Below, one piece after another: positions 54,295 to 62,711 of a stretch of DNA of 64,000 nt (its first letter is position 1; each line of letters begins with the position of its first letter). The position numbers were made by a program, and so were the translations under genes. Where the stretch lies: contig CAWADL010000010.1 in NCBI GenBank assembly GCA_963780825.1, positions 434,001 to 498,000 of the forward strand, read 5' to 3'. The notes under the pieces were generated by a model. It was not told the DNA's origin. It was given only the letters and a program-made list of their open reading frames with translations, and ran no database searches. Origin of the DNA: Roseiarcus sp963780825. GTDB lineage: Bacteria; Pseudomonadota; Alphaproteobacteria; Rhizobiales; Beijerinckiaceae.

Positions 54295-55221
54295 ATGTCG
54301 TTGATGATTTCGGTGTCCGACGTCTCGAAGAAATATGCGACAGGCTTCACGGCGCTCGACGGCGTCAATCTCGATATCGCGAAAGGCGAGATTTTCGCGC
54401 TGCTCGGACCGAACGGCGCGGGCAAGACCACGTTGATTGGCGTGATCTGCGGAACCATTTCGATGTCCTCAGGACGCGTGCTGATCGATGGACACGACAT
54501 CATCAGCGAATATCGCGCGGCGCGCTCTAAGGTGGGTTTGGTGCCGCAAGAGATCGCGCTCGACATCTTCTCCAGTGTTTGGACCACAGTCCGTTACAGT
54601 CGGCGCCTGTTCGGACGCAGCGCGAATGACAGCTACATCGAACAGTTGCTGCGCGACCTCTCGCTTTGGGAGAAGCGCGGAAACCGCATCATGGAGCTGT
54701 CCGGGGGAATGAAACGGCGCGTGATGATCGCGAAGGCGCTCAGCCATGAGCCCGACGTGGTTTTTCTCGACGAACCGACCGCTGGCGTCGATGTCAATCT
54801 GCGGCGGGATATGTGGGCGCTCGTGCGCAAGCTGCGCGACAAAGGCGTCACCGTCATTCTCACCACGCACTACATCGAAGAAGCCGAGGAAATGGCCGAT
54901 CGCATCGGCGTGATCAACGGCGGCCGGATCATTCTCGTTCAGGATAAGACCGAGTTGATGCGCAAACTTGGCAAGCGCCGGGTGACGCTGACGTTGCGAA
55001 CGCCGATGGCGGCGATACCGACTTCGCTCGCCGAGTGGGGGCTGGAGCTCAGCGACGACCGGCGTCGACTCACCTACAATTTCAGCGCCGACGCGGAGGG
55101 CGCGGGCATTCCCGATCTGCTCGGGCGTCTCGGCGAACTGGACGTGCGCTACAAGGATCTCGAGACATCGGCGAGCACACTGGAAGACATATTCGTTGAC
55201 CTCATTGGACGCGGCGCCTGA
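54295..55221 (+). CDS. ABC-2 type exporter ATPase (DrrA/NodI-like)
   Basis: This intact 308-residue protein has Walker A L-G-P-N-G-A-G-K-T-T-L near residue 39, Q-loop V-P-Q-E-I-A-L-D, signature L-S-G-G-M-K-R-R-V-M-I-A-K-A, Walker B V-F-L-D-E-P-T-A-G-V-D-V and H-loop T-T-H-Y-I-E-E-A-E. The C-terminal 80 residues form the extension typical of DrrA/CcmA-like exporters. It pairs with the permease that begins two bases after its stop. The exported substrate (lipid, polysaccharide or drug) is unknown. Confidence 0.88.
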   Translation: MSLMISVSDVSKKYATGFTALDGVNLDIAKGEIFALLGPNGAGKTTLIGVICGTISMSSGRVLIDGHDIISEYRAARSKVGLVPQEIALDIFSSVWTTVRYSRRLFGRSANDSYIEQLLRDLSLWEKRGNRIMELSGGMKRRVMIAKALSHEPDVVFLDEPTAGVDVNLRRDMWALVRKLRDKGVTVILTTHYIEEAEEMADRIGVINGGRIILVQDKTELMRKLGKRRVTLTLRTPMAAIPTSLAEWGLELSDDRRRLTYNFSADAEGAGIPDLLGRLGELDVRYKDLETSASTLEDIFVDLIGRGA

Positions 55222-55222
55222 T

Positions 55223-55993
55223 ATGAATGCGATCAACTTTCACGGGATTTGGGCGATATTCCGATCCGAGATGGCGCGCACGGCGCGCACTGTCTGGCAG
55301 AGCGTCGCGACCCCGGTCATCACGACGGCGCTGTATTTCATCGTGTTCGGCAGCGCGATTGGTTCGCGGATGCAGCAGATCGGCGAGGTCAGCTATGGCG
55401 GCTTCATCGTGCCAGGCCTGATCATGCTATCGCTTTTGACGCAGAGTATCTCGAACGCCTCGATCGGGATCTACTTCCCGAAATTCACGGGAACGATGTT
55501 TGAAATCCTGTCCGCGCCGATGTCTTCCGTGGAGATCATCACCGCCTATGTCGGCGCCGCGGCGGCGAAGTCGGTCGCGATCGGTTTGGTCATTCTGCTC
55601 ACCGCAACTTTGTTTGTGCCGATTCACATTCTGCATCCCTTCTGGATGGTCGCATTTCTGATCCTCACTTCAGTCGCGTTCAGCCTGTTCGGGTTTATTA
55701 TTGGCATATGGGCGAAGGGTTTTGAGCAGCTCGCGATCGTTCCCTCGCTCATCATCACGCCGCTGACGTTCCTGGGCGGCGCCTTCTATTCCATCGACAT
55801 GTTGCCGCCGCTGTGGCGAACGGTCAGCCTGTTCAACCCGGTGGTCTATCTGGTGAGCGGCTTTCGCTGGAGCTTTTATGGCCTCGGCGATGTGAGCGTC
55901 GGAGTCAGTCTCGGCTTTACCGCGCTGTTCATCGCGCTTTGCCTGGCGCTGCTGTGGTGGATTTTTCGGACAGGGTATCGGCTGAAGCCTTAG
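55223..55993 (+). CDS. ABC-2 type exporter permease
   Basis: This intact 256-residue inner-membrane protein has six hydrophobic segments, an N-terminal cytoplasmic helix F-R-S-E-M-A-R-T-A-R-T-V-W-Q and ABC-2 motifs M-F-E-I-L-S-A-P-M-S near residue 92 and P-L-T-F-L-G-G-A-F-Y-S near 180. ATG 55223 follows the ATPase stop by one base. Its wording resembles the NodJ/DrrB/multidrug-efflux branch. Repeat B6 follows. Confidence 0.87.
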   Translation: MNAINFHGIWAIFRSEMARTARTVWQSVATPVITTALYFIVFGSAIGSRMQQIGEVSYGGFIVPGLIMLSLLTQSISNASIGIYFPKFTGTMFEILSAPMSSVEIITAYVGAAAAKSVAIGLVILLTATLFVPIHILHPFWMVAFLILTSVAFSLFGFIIGIWAKGFEQLAIVPSLIITPLTFLGGAFYSIDMLPPLWRTVSLFNPVVYLVSGFRWSFYGLGDVSVGVSLGFTALFIALCLALLWWIFRTGYRLKP

Positions 55994-56012
55994 AAATCGC
56001 GTGCACTCCAAC

Positions 56013-56150
56013 CGTCATTGCGAGCGAAGCGAAGCAATCCAGCGCGTGAGGCGGCAGAGATGGCGCCGGATGATTCGCCGATGGTTTGGCGTGAACGGCT
56101 CAACCAGGAATCGCCGAGAGGTGGATTGCTTCGCTGCGCTCGCAATGACG
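56013..56150. repeat. Palindromic repeat, family B copy 6
   Basis: CGTCATTGCGAGCGAAGCGA ... TCGCTGCGCTCGCAATGACG, between the convergent ABC-2 permease and SDR genes. Confidence 0.9.
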
Positions 56151-56213
56151 AATTGCACCGCGGGCGAGGTGCTGCTTGCCCGAGATCCGTGGGCGTGGAT
56201 GCCCGCCCTCTGA

Positions 56214-56918
56214 TTACCAGGGAACGGTTCGTCCGAGATAATCAAGATACTGAAGCCCGCGCTTGCCTTCCTGCGCTTGAATCACTTTGACCAGATTTGG
56301 AATGCTGTCCTCAACATTCAGCCGAGCCTCTGAGCCGCCCAGATCAGTTCGCACCCAACCTGGCGCCAATAACAGCAGGGTCCGCGGGTCGTTGCGATAG
56401 CGGGCGGCGAAGCTGCGCATCAACGTATTGAGCGCGGCCTTGCTCGCCCGGTAAACCTCGTGGCCGCCGTTCTCGTTGTTGCTGACGCTGCCCTGACCTG
56501 AGGACATGATGGCGATCGCGCCCGTCGGCATCACGATGTCCCGAAACGTCTCGATGATCCGCATCGGGCTCAGGGCGTTGGTCACCATCACCCGTACAAA
56601 TTCCTCCGTGGAGACGTCGGCGATGGTTTCCCGGTCGTCGTTCGTGACGCCCGCGTTGGCAAACAGCAGATCAAATCGCCGCTCGCCAAGTCGCTTGCGC
56701 AGGGAAGTCACTTCAGCAGCATCAGTAATGTCGAGGACCTCGATATCGAGGCGGCCGCCGGCGTTTTCCGCAAGAGCGTGGAGAGCGGTCCCCGCCTGCT
56801 GACGGGCGGTGGCGACGACGCGCCAGCCGAGTTTCAGGTACTCCTCCGCGAGCGCGAGCCCGAGACCGCGCGAGGCGCCGAACAGGAGAAGTTGTTTTTC
56901 CGGTGTTGGAATAGGCAT
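56214..56918 (-). CDS. Short-chain dehydrogenase
   Basis: This intact 234-residue SDR has an atypical cofactor motif L-L-F-G-A-S-R-G-L-G-L-A-L-A near residue 10, L-D-I-T-D, F-A-N-A-G-V near 86, catalytic Ser in A-I-M-S-S-G-Q-G and Y-R-A-S-K (Tyr/Lys pair) near 155. The shape matches the small CsgA/sniffer-like group of single-domain SDRs. The substrate is unknown. No operon partner is apparent: it is monocistronic, facing repeat B6. Confidence 0.87.
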   Translation of the reverse strand: MPIPTPEKQLLLFGASRGLGLALAEEYLKLGWRVVATARQQAGTALHALAENAGGRLDIEVLDITDAAEVTSLRKRLGERRFDLLFANAGVTNDDRETIADVSTEEFVRVMVTNALSPMRIIETFRDIVMPTGAIAIMSSGQGSVSNNENGGHEVYRASKAALNTLMRSFAARYRNDPRTLLLLAPGWVRTDLGGSEARLNVEDSIPNLVKVIQAQEGKRGLQYLDYLGRTVPW

Positions 56919-57103
56919 CGAAATCAGCTCCCTGACAACGCAGCCTTGCGCTGCCGTCTAGCAAATAGCGAACTCCAGTCCAGGGCGGAAGGCGCGGCGC
57001 GCGCAATGTATCCATGCACGTCACGCACCAGGGCGTCCACGCCCACGCTGCGGCGCTCGATCTACAGGATGACCCCGTCCGCGGCATCGCGATCACGACG
57101 GCT

Positions 57104-57183
57104 GGGGACCCCTCTCCCCGCGTGTCACACGACCTAGCGTGCCGCATCACGACGGCAGCGGGGAGAGGTTTGGGTGAGGGGCC
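57104..57183. repeat. Repeat family G, copy 1
   Basis: GGGGACCCCTCTCCCCGCGT followed by GTCACACGACCTAGCGTGCC and ending GGGGAGAGG..GGTGAGGGG. Its reverse complement matches 57314-57388 along most of its length. Confidence 0.78.
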
Positions 57184-57313
57184 AGCTGCTTGAACGGGCG
57201 CTTCCCCACACGCGGCGCCGTCAAATTTGATTGCACGGATAATGCGAGCGATTGCCTGAAATCTTCGAAGTTGATGCGGCGCGTGAGGCTTGGAAACATG
57301 CGTCCAAGCGGCT

Positions 57314-57388
57314 CGCCCCTCACCCCACCCTCTCCCCGCTGTTGAGTGGATGCGGCGCGCTACGTCGTGTGAGACGCGGGGAGAGGGA
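57314..57388. repeat. Repeat family G, copy 2 (inverted)
   Basis: CGCCCCTCACCCCACCCTCT then ACGTCGTGTGAGACGCGGGG. It is the inverted partner of 57104-57183, giving a large imperfect inverted repeat with a 130-base loop. Confidence 0.78.
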
Positions 57389-57480
57389 GCCGCGGCCGTC
57401 GTGTTGGAGGTGAGGCTGCGAGATGCGTGCATGCTCCAGATCGCGGCTAAACTAGCGCGCCAACTTCATCGCTGCTAGCT

Positions 57481-58500
57481 CTACCCGTTCCGGTAGGTGT
57501 AGCTGTATCCATTCAGCGCCGGCGCGCCGCCGAGGTGCGCGTACAGCACCTTCGCGCCTTCAGGAAAAAACCCCTTCCCAACCAGATCTATCATCCCCTG
57601 CATCGATTTACCCTCATAGACCGGGTCCGTAATCATCGCCTCGGTGCGCGCGGCGAGCCGGATGGCTTCGTTGGTTTCCCGGCTCGGCACGCCATAGGCG
57701 GGATAGGCGTAATCCTCGAGAATGACGATCTCGTCGTCTCGCACTCTCCGGCCGAGCTCGACCAACTCGGCCGTGTTGTCGACGATCTCACGCACCTGCG
57801 CGCGCGTTTGTTGCGGCGTCCCCGAGGCGTCAATGCCGATCACCTTTTGCGCGCGGCCGTCCGCCGCGAAGCCGACGATCATTCCGGCTTGGGTCGATCC
57901 GGTGACCACACAAACAATGATGTAGTCGAAGGTCACCCCCATCTGAGCTTCCTGCGCGCGCACCTCTTCGGCGAACCCGACATAGCCGAGCCCACCGAAC
58001 TTATGCACCGAGGCGCCGGCGGGGATAGGGTAGGGCTTGCCGCCGGCGTCCTTCACCGACTGGATCGCGTCCTCCCAACTCTTGCGGATGCCGATGTCGA
58101 AGCCATCAGGCACGATGCGCGAGTCCGCCCCCATCAACCGGGTGAACAGGATATTGCCGACGCGATCGTAGACGGCGTCTTCGTGCGGGACCCAGCTTTC
58201 CTGCACCACCACGCATTTCATGCCGATCTTGGCGGCGGTCGCCGCCACCATCCGCGTATGGTTGGACTGCACGCCGCCAATCGAAACCAGCGTATCCGCC
58301 CCGGAGGCGATGGCGTCGGGCACGATATATTCGAGCTTGCGCAGCTTGTTGCCGCCGAGCGCCAGGCCCGAATTGCAGTCATCGCGCTTGGCGTACACCT
58401 GCACTTTGCCGCCGAGCGCTTGCGTCAAGCGCGGCAGAAACTCGATCGGCGTCGGGCCGAAGGTCAGCGGGTGACGGGAAAATTTATCAAGTTTGAGCAT
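57481..58500 (-). CDS. acdS: 1-aminocyclopropane-1-carboxylate (ACC) deaminase
   Basis: This intact 339-residue PLP enzyme splits ACC, the plant ethylene precursor, into 2-oxobutyrate and ammonia. All residues used to separate true ACC deaminase from D-cysteine desulfhydrase are present, each one position higher than in the Pseudomonas enzyme: K52 (A-L-G-G-N-K-L-R-K-L-E), S79 (G-G-V-Q-S-N-H-T-R), Y295-E296 (D-P-V-Y-E-G-K-S) and L323 (Y-A-H-L-G-G). It starts at ATG 58500. It stands alone; the AcdR/Lrp-type regulator often found next to acdS is not seen within 1.5 kb. It suggests plant association. Confidence 0.95.
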   Translation of the reverse strand: MLKLDKFSRHPLTFGPTPIEFLPRLTQALGGKVQVYAKRDDCNSGLALGGNKLRKLEYIVPDAIASGADTLVSIGGVQSNHTRMVAATAAKIGMKCVVVQESWVPHEDAVYDRVGNILFTRLMGADSRIVPDGFDIGIRKSWEDAIQSVKDAGGKPYPIPAGASVHKFGGLGYVGFAEEVRAQEAQMGVTFDYIIVCVVTGSTQAGMIVGFAADGRAQKVIGIDASGTPQQTRAQVREIVDNTAELVELGRRVRDDEIVILEDYAYPAYGVPSRETNEAIRLAARTEAMITDPVYEGKSMQGMIDLVGKGFFPEGAKVLYAHLGGAPALNGYSYTYRNG

Positions 58501-58564
58501 GGCTACGATCCGATTGGCTGATCGCCCAAACCCTAGCGCAACTCGCCCACAGTGTCAGGCTCAT

Positions 58565-58629
58565 CGGAGCGTCGGCGTCCACGCCGACGACGCGGGCTCG
58601 GCAACGTCGGCGTGGACACCGACGCTCCG
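58565..58629. repeat. Palindromic repeat, family D copy 2
   Basis: CGGAGCGTCGGCGTCCACGC and its inverse (GGCGTGGACACCGACGCTCC) around a 13-base centre; one mismatch between arms. Confidence 0.88.
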
Positions 58630-58778
58630 CGAACGGTTTTTGTGATGAAAGAGGGGGGTCGACAACGCGCCGTTGGACTTCTGAGAGCCGGCAATCTTGC
58701 GAATCACCTTGTAATTCCTTAGCAGCGGCTGCGCGTGGCCTCGCAATTAGGCAAACTCTGTTGAAGGAAAAATCACTC

Positions 58779-59162
58779 ATGGCAAAACGTCCCGCCGCCA
58801 AGGCCCCTGCAAAGGCGCCGGCGAAAGAAGCCCCGACCGCCAAGCCCGTCAAAGAGGCTATGACGAAGTCCGCGCTGATCAATCTCATTGCGGAAGAGAA
58901 CGAAATCCCGCGCAAGACCGCCGTCGGCGTGTTCCAGACGCTGGAGAACGCGATGCTCGGCTCAGTGCATCCGCGCGGCCTCGGCGAGTTCACGCTGCCC
59001 GGCCTGTTGAAGGTCAGCCTGCGCAAGGTGCCGGCGCGCAAGGCCGGAACCTTGGTCCGCAACCCCGCGACCGGCGAAATGATCAAGGCTTCAGCGAAGC
59101 CGGCGAGCGTGCGCGTAAAAGTCCGCGCGCTCTCCAAGCTGAAGACCGCCGCGGCGCCCTGA
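58779..59162 (+). CDS. HU-like DNA-binding protein with Lys/Ala-Pro-rich N-terminal tail
   Basis: This 127-residue protein starts at ATG 58779 (AAGGAAAAATCACTC upstream). Residues 1-28 form a basic tail built of A-P-A-K repeats. Residues about 30-118 resemble the HU/IHF fold: M-T-K-S-A-L-I-N-L-I-A-E-E-N near 28, V-F-Q-T-L-E-N near 53, G-L-G-E-F-T-L-P-G-L-L near 68, then R-N-P-A-T-G-E-M-I-K-A-S-A-K-P, the HU arm motif (usually R-N-P-x-T-G). It is likely a nucleoid-associated protein with a histone-H1-like extension. Confidence 0.85.
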   Translation: MAKRPAAKAPAKAPAKEAPTAKPVKEAMTKSALINLIAEENEIPRKTAVGVFQTLENAMLGSVHPRGLGEFTLPGLLKVSLRKVPARKAGTLVRNPATGEMIKASAKPASVRVKVRALSKLKTAAAP

Positions 59163-59169
59163 CGCCCTA

Positions 59170-59225
59170 GGGAGCGTCGGCGCCCACGCCGACGAGAGGC
59201 GGGCGTCGAGGCCCGCCCTCCGGGG
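59170..59225. repeat. Diverged repeat, family D copy 3
   Basis: GGGAGCGTCGGCGCCCACGC then CGACGAGAGGCGGGCGTCGAGGCCCGCCCTCC. The left arm matches family D; the right arm has a different hairpin. Confidence 0.65.
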
Positions 59226-59274
59226 GGCGGCGGTGATCGTAGGGCGCTAAAGGAGCCGGGAAGGCGCTCTCGCG

Positions 59275-59384
59275 CGTCATTGCGAGGAGCGAAGCGACGA
59301 AGCCATCCATGCGGCGCCAGGCGCCTCATCCTGTTGCCCGGCGATCTCACGACGATGGGTTGCTTCGCTTCGCTCGCAATGACG
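59275..59384. repeat. Palindromic repeat, family B copy 7
   Basis: CGTCATTGCGAGGAGCGAAG ... TCGCTTCGCTCGCAATGACG, inverted relative to B1. Its right end is 15 bases before the start of the FMN dehydrogenase gene. Confidence 0.9.
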
Positions 59385-59399
59385 AGGGGGGATGACGCC

Positions 59400-60548
59400 A
59401 TGGTGATCGCAAACGTCGACGACGCGAGGCTTCTGGCGCGCCGTCGCCTGCCGAAAGTGTTTTTCGATTACATCGACGGCGCCGCTTTCAGCGAAGAAAC
59501 CGCTCGGCGCAACATCGCGGATTTCTCGCAGTGGACGCTTCAGCAACGCGTTCTAGTTGATGTCTCCAAGCGATCTCAGCGTGTCTCCTATCTGGGCAAA
59601 GAGCGGGCGCTGCCGCTGCTGCTCGGGCCGGTCGGCTTCTCCGGGCTGTTCGCCGAGCAGGGCGAAATCCAGGCCGCGCGCGCGGCGCATAAGGTCGGCG
59701 TCCCGTTCTGCCTTTCCACGTTCGCAATCACTTCGCTGGAGAAACTGCGCGAGGCGACCGACGGGCCGCTCTGGTTTCAGCTCTATGTGTTGAAAGACCG
59801 GGCGCTGGCGCAGCGCATGATCGAAATCGCCATCCGCGCCGATGTCGAGGCGCTCTGCGTGACGGTGGATACGCCGGTCGGCGGCATTCGCGAGAAGGAC
59901 ATTCGCAACGGCTTCCGAAGCGCGACGCGTCTGACGCCCAGTTTGGCGTTGTCGCTGGCGAGCAAGCCTGGATGGTGCGCGCGCGTGCTGCGTCACGGCG
60001 CGCCCGAGATCGGCAACCTTCACGGGCTGCCGGAGTTTCGCGGCAATGCTCTGGAGCAGGCCGGCAAGATCGCCGCTTATATCGACGCCTCGATGACCTG
60101 GGAGGACATCGGTTGGATCCGAAAGCTCTGGCCCGGCAAGCTCATCCTCAAGGGCATCTTAAATCCGCGCGACGCCGCCAAGGCCGTGAAGGCCGGCGCG
60201 GACGCCATCATCATCTCCAACCACGGCGGCCGACAACTCGACGGCGCGGCTTCGACAATTTCGATGCTGCCGCCGATCGTCGATGCGGTGGGCGCGAAGA
60301 CCGATGTGCTGCTCGACGGCGGCGTCAGGCGGGGCGCGCAGGTGGTGAAGGCGCTGGCGCTGGGCGCGAAGGCGGTTCTGCTAGGGAGAGCCTACGCTTT
60401 CGGTCTGGCCGCCGCCGGCGAGGAGGGGGTCGCGACGGTCATCAGCCTGATTCAGAGGGAGATCGACGTGACAATGGCGCATATGGGCGTCGCCAATCTC
60501 TCTGAGCTTTATGAGCAGCGAGACGAGCTGATATTTCGCAGTACATAG
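59400..60548 (+). CDS. FMN-dependent alpha-hydroxy-acid dehydrogenase (LldD/mandelate dehydrogenase-like)
   Basis: This intact 382-residue TIM barrel has the family N-terminus L-A-R-R-R-L-P-K-V-F-F-D-Y-I-D-G-A-A near residue 11, P-V-G-F-S-G-L near 76, F-Q-L-Y-V near 122 and the catalytic S-N-H-G-G-R-Q-L-D with the base His and substrate Arg near 278, then L-D-G-G-V-R-R-G. It oxidises an L-2-hydroxy acid (lactate, glycolate or mandelate type) and passes electrons to the membrane or O2. ATG 59400 has GAGGGGGGATGACGCC upstream; the frame is open through repeat B7. A sugar kinase gene follows in 34 bases, so they may share a transcript. Confidence 0.9.
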   Translation: MVIANVDDARLLARRRLPKVFFDYIDGAAFSEETARRNIADFSQWTLQQRVLVDVSKRSQRVSYLGKERALPLLLGPVGFSGLFAEQGEIQAARAAHKVGVPFCLSTFAITSLEKLREATDGPLWFQLYVLKDRALAQRMIEIAIRADVEALCVTVDTPVGGIREKDIRNGFRSATRLTPSLALSLASKPGWCARVLRHGAPEIGNLHGLPEFRGNALEQAGKIAAYIDASMTWEDIGWIRKLWPGKLILKGILNPRDAAKAVKAGADAIIISNHGGRQLDGAASTISMLPPIVDAVGAKTDVLLDGGVRRGAQVVKALALGAKAVLLGRAYAFGLAAAGEEGVATVISLIQREIDVTMAHMGVANLSELYEQRDELIFRST

Positions 60549-60581
60549 AGCCGCCCAGGGGCGGCGCTTGGAGACTGGCTG

Positions 60582-61559
60582 ATGGCGACAACGGACACGC
60601 AGCCACCCTGGCGAGGTCGCCGCATCGTCGGCGTCGGCGAAGCCATGGTCGAGTTCGCCACGGTCGGCGAGAATCTCTACCGCCGCGGTTTCGCGGGCGA
60701 TACGCTCAACACCTGCTGGCACATCGCGCAATTGCTCGGGCCGCACGCAGACGTCGGCTATTGCACGCGCGTCGGCAACGATTCCTTCTCCAATCAACTC
60801 GTCGATTTCATCGCCGCCAACGGCATGGACACATCGCGAATAGCGCGCGACCCCGAGCGCGCTATCGGCCTCTACGTCATCAGCCTCGCCGGCGCGGAGC
60901 GCAGCTTCAGCTACTGGCGCGAGACATCCGCCGCCCGGCGCCTGGCTGACGACCTCGATGCGCTGCGCGAGGCGCTCAAAGACTGCGCCCTGATCCATGT
61001 CTCCGGCATCACGCTGGCGGTGATCGGCGAGGCGGGGCGGCAAAACTTGGCTCGGGCGCTGGCCGATGCCCGCGACGCCGGCGCGATTGTTTCCTTCGAC
61101 CCGAACGTGCGCTTACGACTATGGCCCGACCTCGACAGGCTGCGCGAGGCCACTCGCAACATGCTGCAGGCAACCGACATCGCGTTACCCAGCTTCGACG
61201 ACGAAGCGCTTGTTTGGGGCGACGCCGATCCCGATGCAACAATCTCCCGCATCACCGCCGCCGGCGTCGCCGAGATCGTCGTCAAGAACGGCGCAGGCGA
61301 TGTCGTCGCTTTCGCGGGCGGCGCGCGGGCCCGAATGCCGGCGCCAACGGTGACAGAGGTCCGCGACACGACAGGCGCCGGCGATTCCTTCAACGCCGGC
61401 TATCTGGCCGCTCGCTTCGTTGGCATGCCGCAGCAAGACGCCATCTCGGTCGCGCAACGCGTCGCCGGCGAGGTCATCGGGCATTTCGGCGCGCTGGCGC
61501 CAAGCGAGGCGCTCGCCGGCATGCGCGAGACCATCCGCAAGCGCGCCGTCGCACGCTAG
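60582..61559 (+). CDS. PfkB-family sugar kinase, 2-keto-3-deoxygluconate kinase-like
   Basis: This intact 325-residue kinase has the N-terminus G-V-G-E-A-M-V-E-F near residue 17, the substrate signature R-G-F-A-G-D-T-L-N-T-C-W near 35 and the PfkB C-terminal signature D-T-T-G-A-G-D-S-F-N-A-G-Y near 262 with the catalytic Asp. L-P-S-F-D-D-E and F-D-P-N-V-R-L-R-L-W are characteristic of KdgK-type members (fructose or KDG). It phosphorylates a keto-deoxy sugar acid or ketose. The gene follows the FMN dehydrogenase by 33 bases. Confidence 0.87.
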   Translation: MATTDTQPPWRGRRIVGVGEAMVEFATVGENLYRRGFAGDTLNTCWHIAQLLGPHADVGYCTRVGNDSFSNQLVDFIAANGMDTSRIARDPERAIGLYVISLAGAERSFSYWRETSAARRLADDLDALREALKDCALIHVSGITLAVIGEAGRQNLARALADARDAGAIVSFDPNVRLRLWPDLDRLREATRNMLQATDIALPSFDDEALVWGDADPDATISRITAAGVAEIVVKNGAGDVVAFAGGARARMPAPTVTEVRDTTGAGDSFNAGYLAARFVGMPQQDAISVAQRVAGEVIGHFGALAPSEALAGMRETIRKRAVAR

Positions 61560-61648
61560 AAAACGGGCGCCGCGCCGGCTGGCGAAGCCTATCGATTTCG
61601 ACCATTATGACCGCCGCGCGTCATCCGGGGCGCGACGGAGAAGCGGGC

Positions 61649-62698
61649 ATGACGGCTTGGTTGAAGGCGGCTTTCGACGATCGCAGCGAGAATGTGCGCA
61701 GCAAGATCATCGCCGTATTCGCCTTGCTCGCCATCATGAACGTCGCGGCCTGGGGCGCGGCGCTCATAGCCTTCCGGCATTTTCCGGTGCTGCTCGGCCT
61801 GGCGGCGGTCGCCTATAGTTTTGGGCTCCGGCACGCTTTCGACGCCGACCATATCGCCGCCATCGACAACGTGACCCGTAAGCTCATGCAGGAGGGTCGC
61901 AAGCCGGTCGGCGTGGGTCTGTTCTTCTCGCTCGGCCACTCGACCGTCGTCATTGCGCTCTCCATCGTCATTGCTTTGACCGCCAGCGGCCTCAAGGATC
62001 GGTTCGACGCCTTCAAGAGTTTCGGCGCGGTCGCCGGCACGATCGTATCGGCGCTGTTCCTGTTCGCCATCGCCGTCGCCAACCTGTTCGTGCTCGCCTC
62101 GACCTGGCGGGCGTTCCGCGCCGCGCGCGCCGGCGCGGCGCTGGCCGATATCGACACGGCGCTCTCGGGCGGCGGCGTCATGGCGCGGTTGTTTCGAAAC
62201 GCCTTCCGCACCATCGAGGCGAGTTGGCAGATGTTTCCGATCGGGCTGCTGTTCGGCCTCGGCTTCGACACGGCGACGGAGGTCGGCTTGCTCGGCATTT
62301 CCGCGACGGGCGCTGCGCAGGGCCTGCCGATCTGGTCGATCCTGGTGTTTCCCGCGCTGTTCACCGCCGGCATGACCTTGCTCGATACCGTGGACAGTGC
62401 GCTGATGCTTGGCGCCTATGGCTGGGCCTTCATCAAGCCGGCGCGCAAGCTGTATTACAACCTGACGATCACCGCGACGTCGATCGTTGTCGCCTTCATT
62501 GTGGGGGGGCTGGAAACGCTCAATCTTATCGGCGACCAGCTGGGTCTGACCGACCGGGGCGGCTTCTGGGGCGCGATCGGCGCCATCAACGACAATTTCG
62601 GGATGCTCGGCTATTTGATCGTCGGTGTGTTTATTGTGGCCTGGGCGCTCTCCGCCTTGGTCTACCGGCTCAAAGGCCTCGACGAAGCCACCGCCTGA
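61649..62698 (+). CDS. Nickel/cobalt transporter of the NiCoT family
   Basis: This intact 349-residue inner-membrane protein has eight hydrophobic segments. The signature R-H-A-F-D-A-D-H-I-A-A-I-D-N (HX4DH) lies in helix 2 near residue 65, followed by F-S-L-G-H-S-T-V-V and L-G-F-D-T-A-T-E-V near 210, the second and third NiCoT signatures. A charged cytoplasmic loop (about 140-180) separates the halves. These are secondary importers for Ni2+ or Co2+. ATG 61649 is the only start that precedes helix 1 closely. The next repeat, C5, follows its stop. Confidence 0.92.
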   Translation: MTAWLKAAFDDRSENVRSKIIAVFALLAIMNVAAWGAALIAFRHFPVLLGLAAVAYSFGLRHAFDADHIAAIDNVTRKLMQEGRKPVGVGLFFSLGHSTVVIALSIVIALTASGLKDRFDAFKSFGAVAGTIVSALFLFAIAVANLFVLASTWRAFRAARAGAALADIDTALSGGGVMARLFRNAFRTIEASWQMFPIGLLFGLGFDTATEVGLLGISATGAAQGLPIWSILVFPALFTAGMTLLDTVDSALMLGAYGWAFIKPARKLYYNLTITATSIVVAFIVGGLETLNLIGDQLGLTDRGGFWGAIGAINDNFGMLGYLIVGVFIVAWALSALVYRLKGLDEATA

Positions 62699-62711
62699 GG
62701 ACCCGCGCGCC

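Larger units (their letters stand above)
56919..57480. other. Intergenic region with an inverted pair of G repeats, no gene seen
   Basis: These 562 bases between the SDR and ACC deaminase genes hold two G elements in opposite orientation (57104-57183 and 57314-57388). No reading frame here has recognisable protein motifs; the apparent frames are composition-driven. Confidence 0.55.

Noticed and set aside
56001..56290. Short open frames over repeat B6 and similar frames inside other repeats
   Set aside because: They translate the palindromic repeat itself and recur with every copy; no independent coding evidence.
39098..59384. CRISPR array
   Set aside because: The repeated elements are single, dispersed, inverted-ended and kilobases apart; there are no regularly spaced direct repeats or cas genes.
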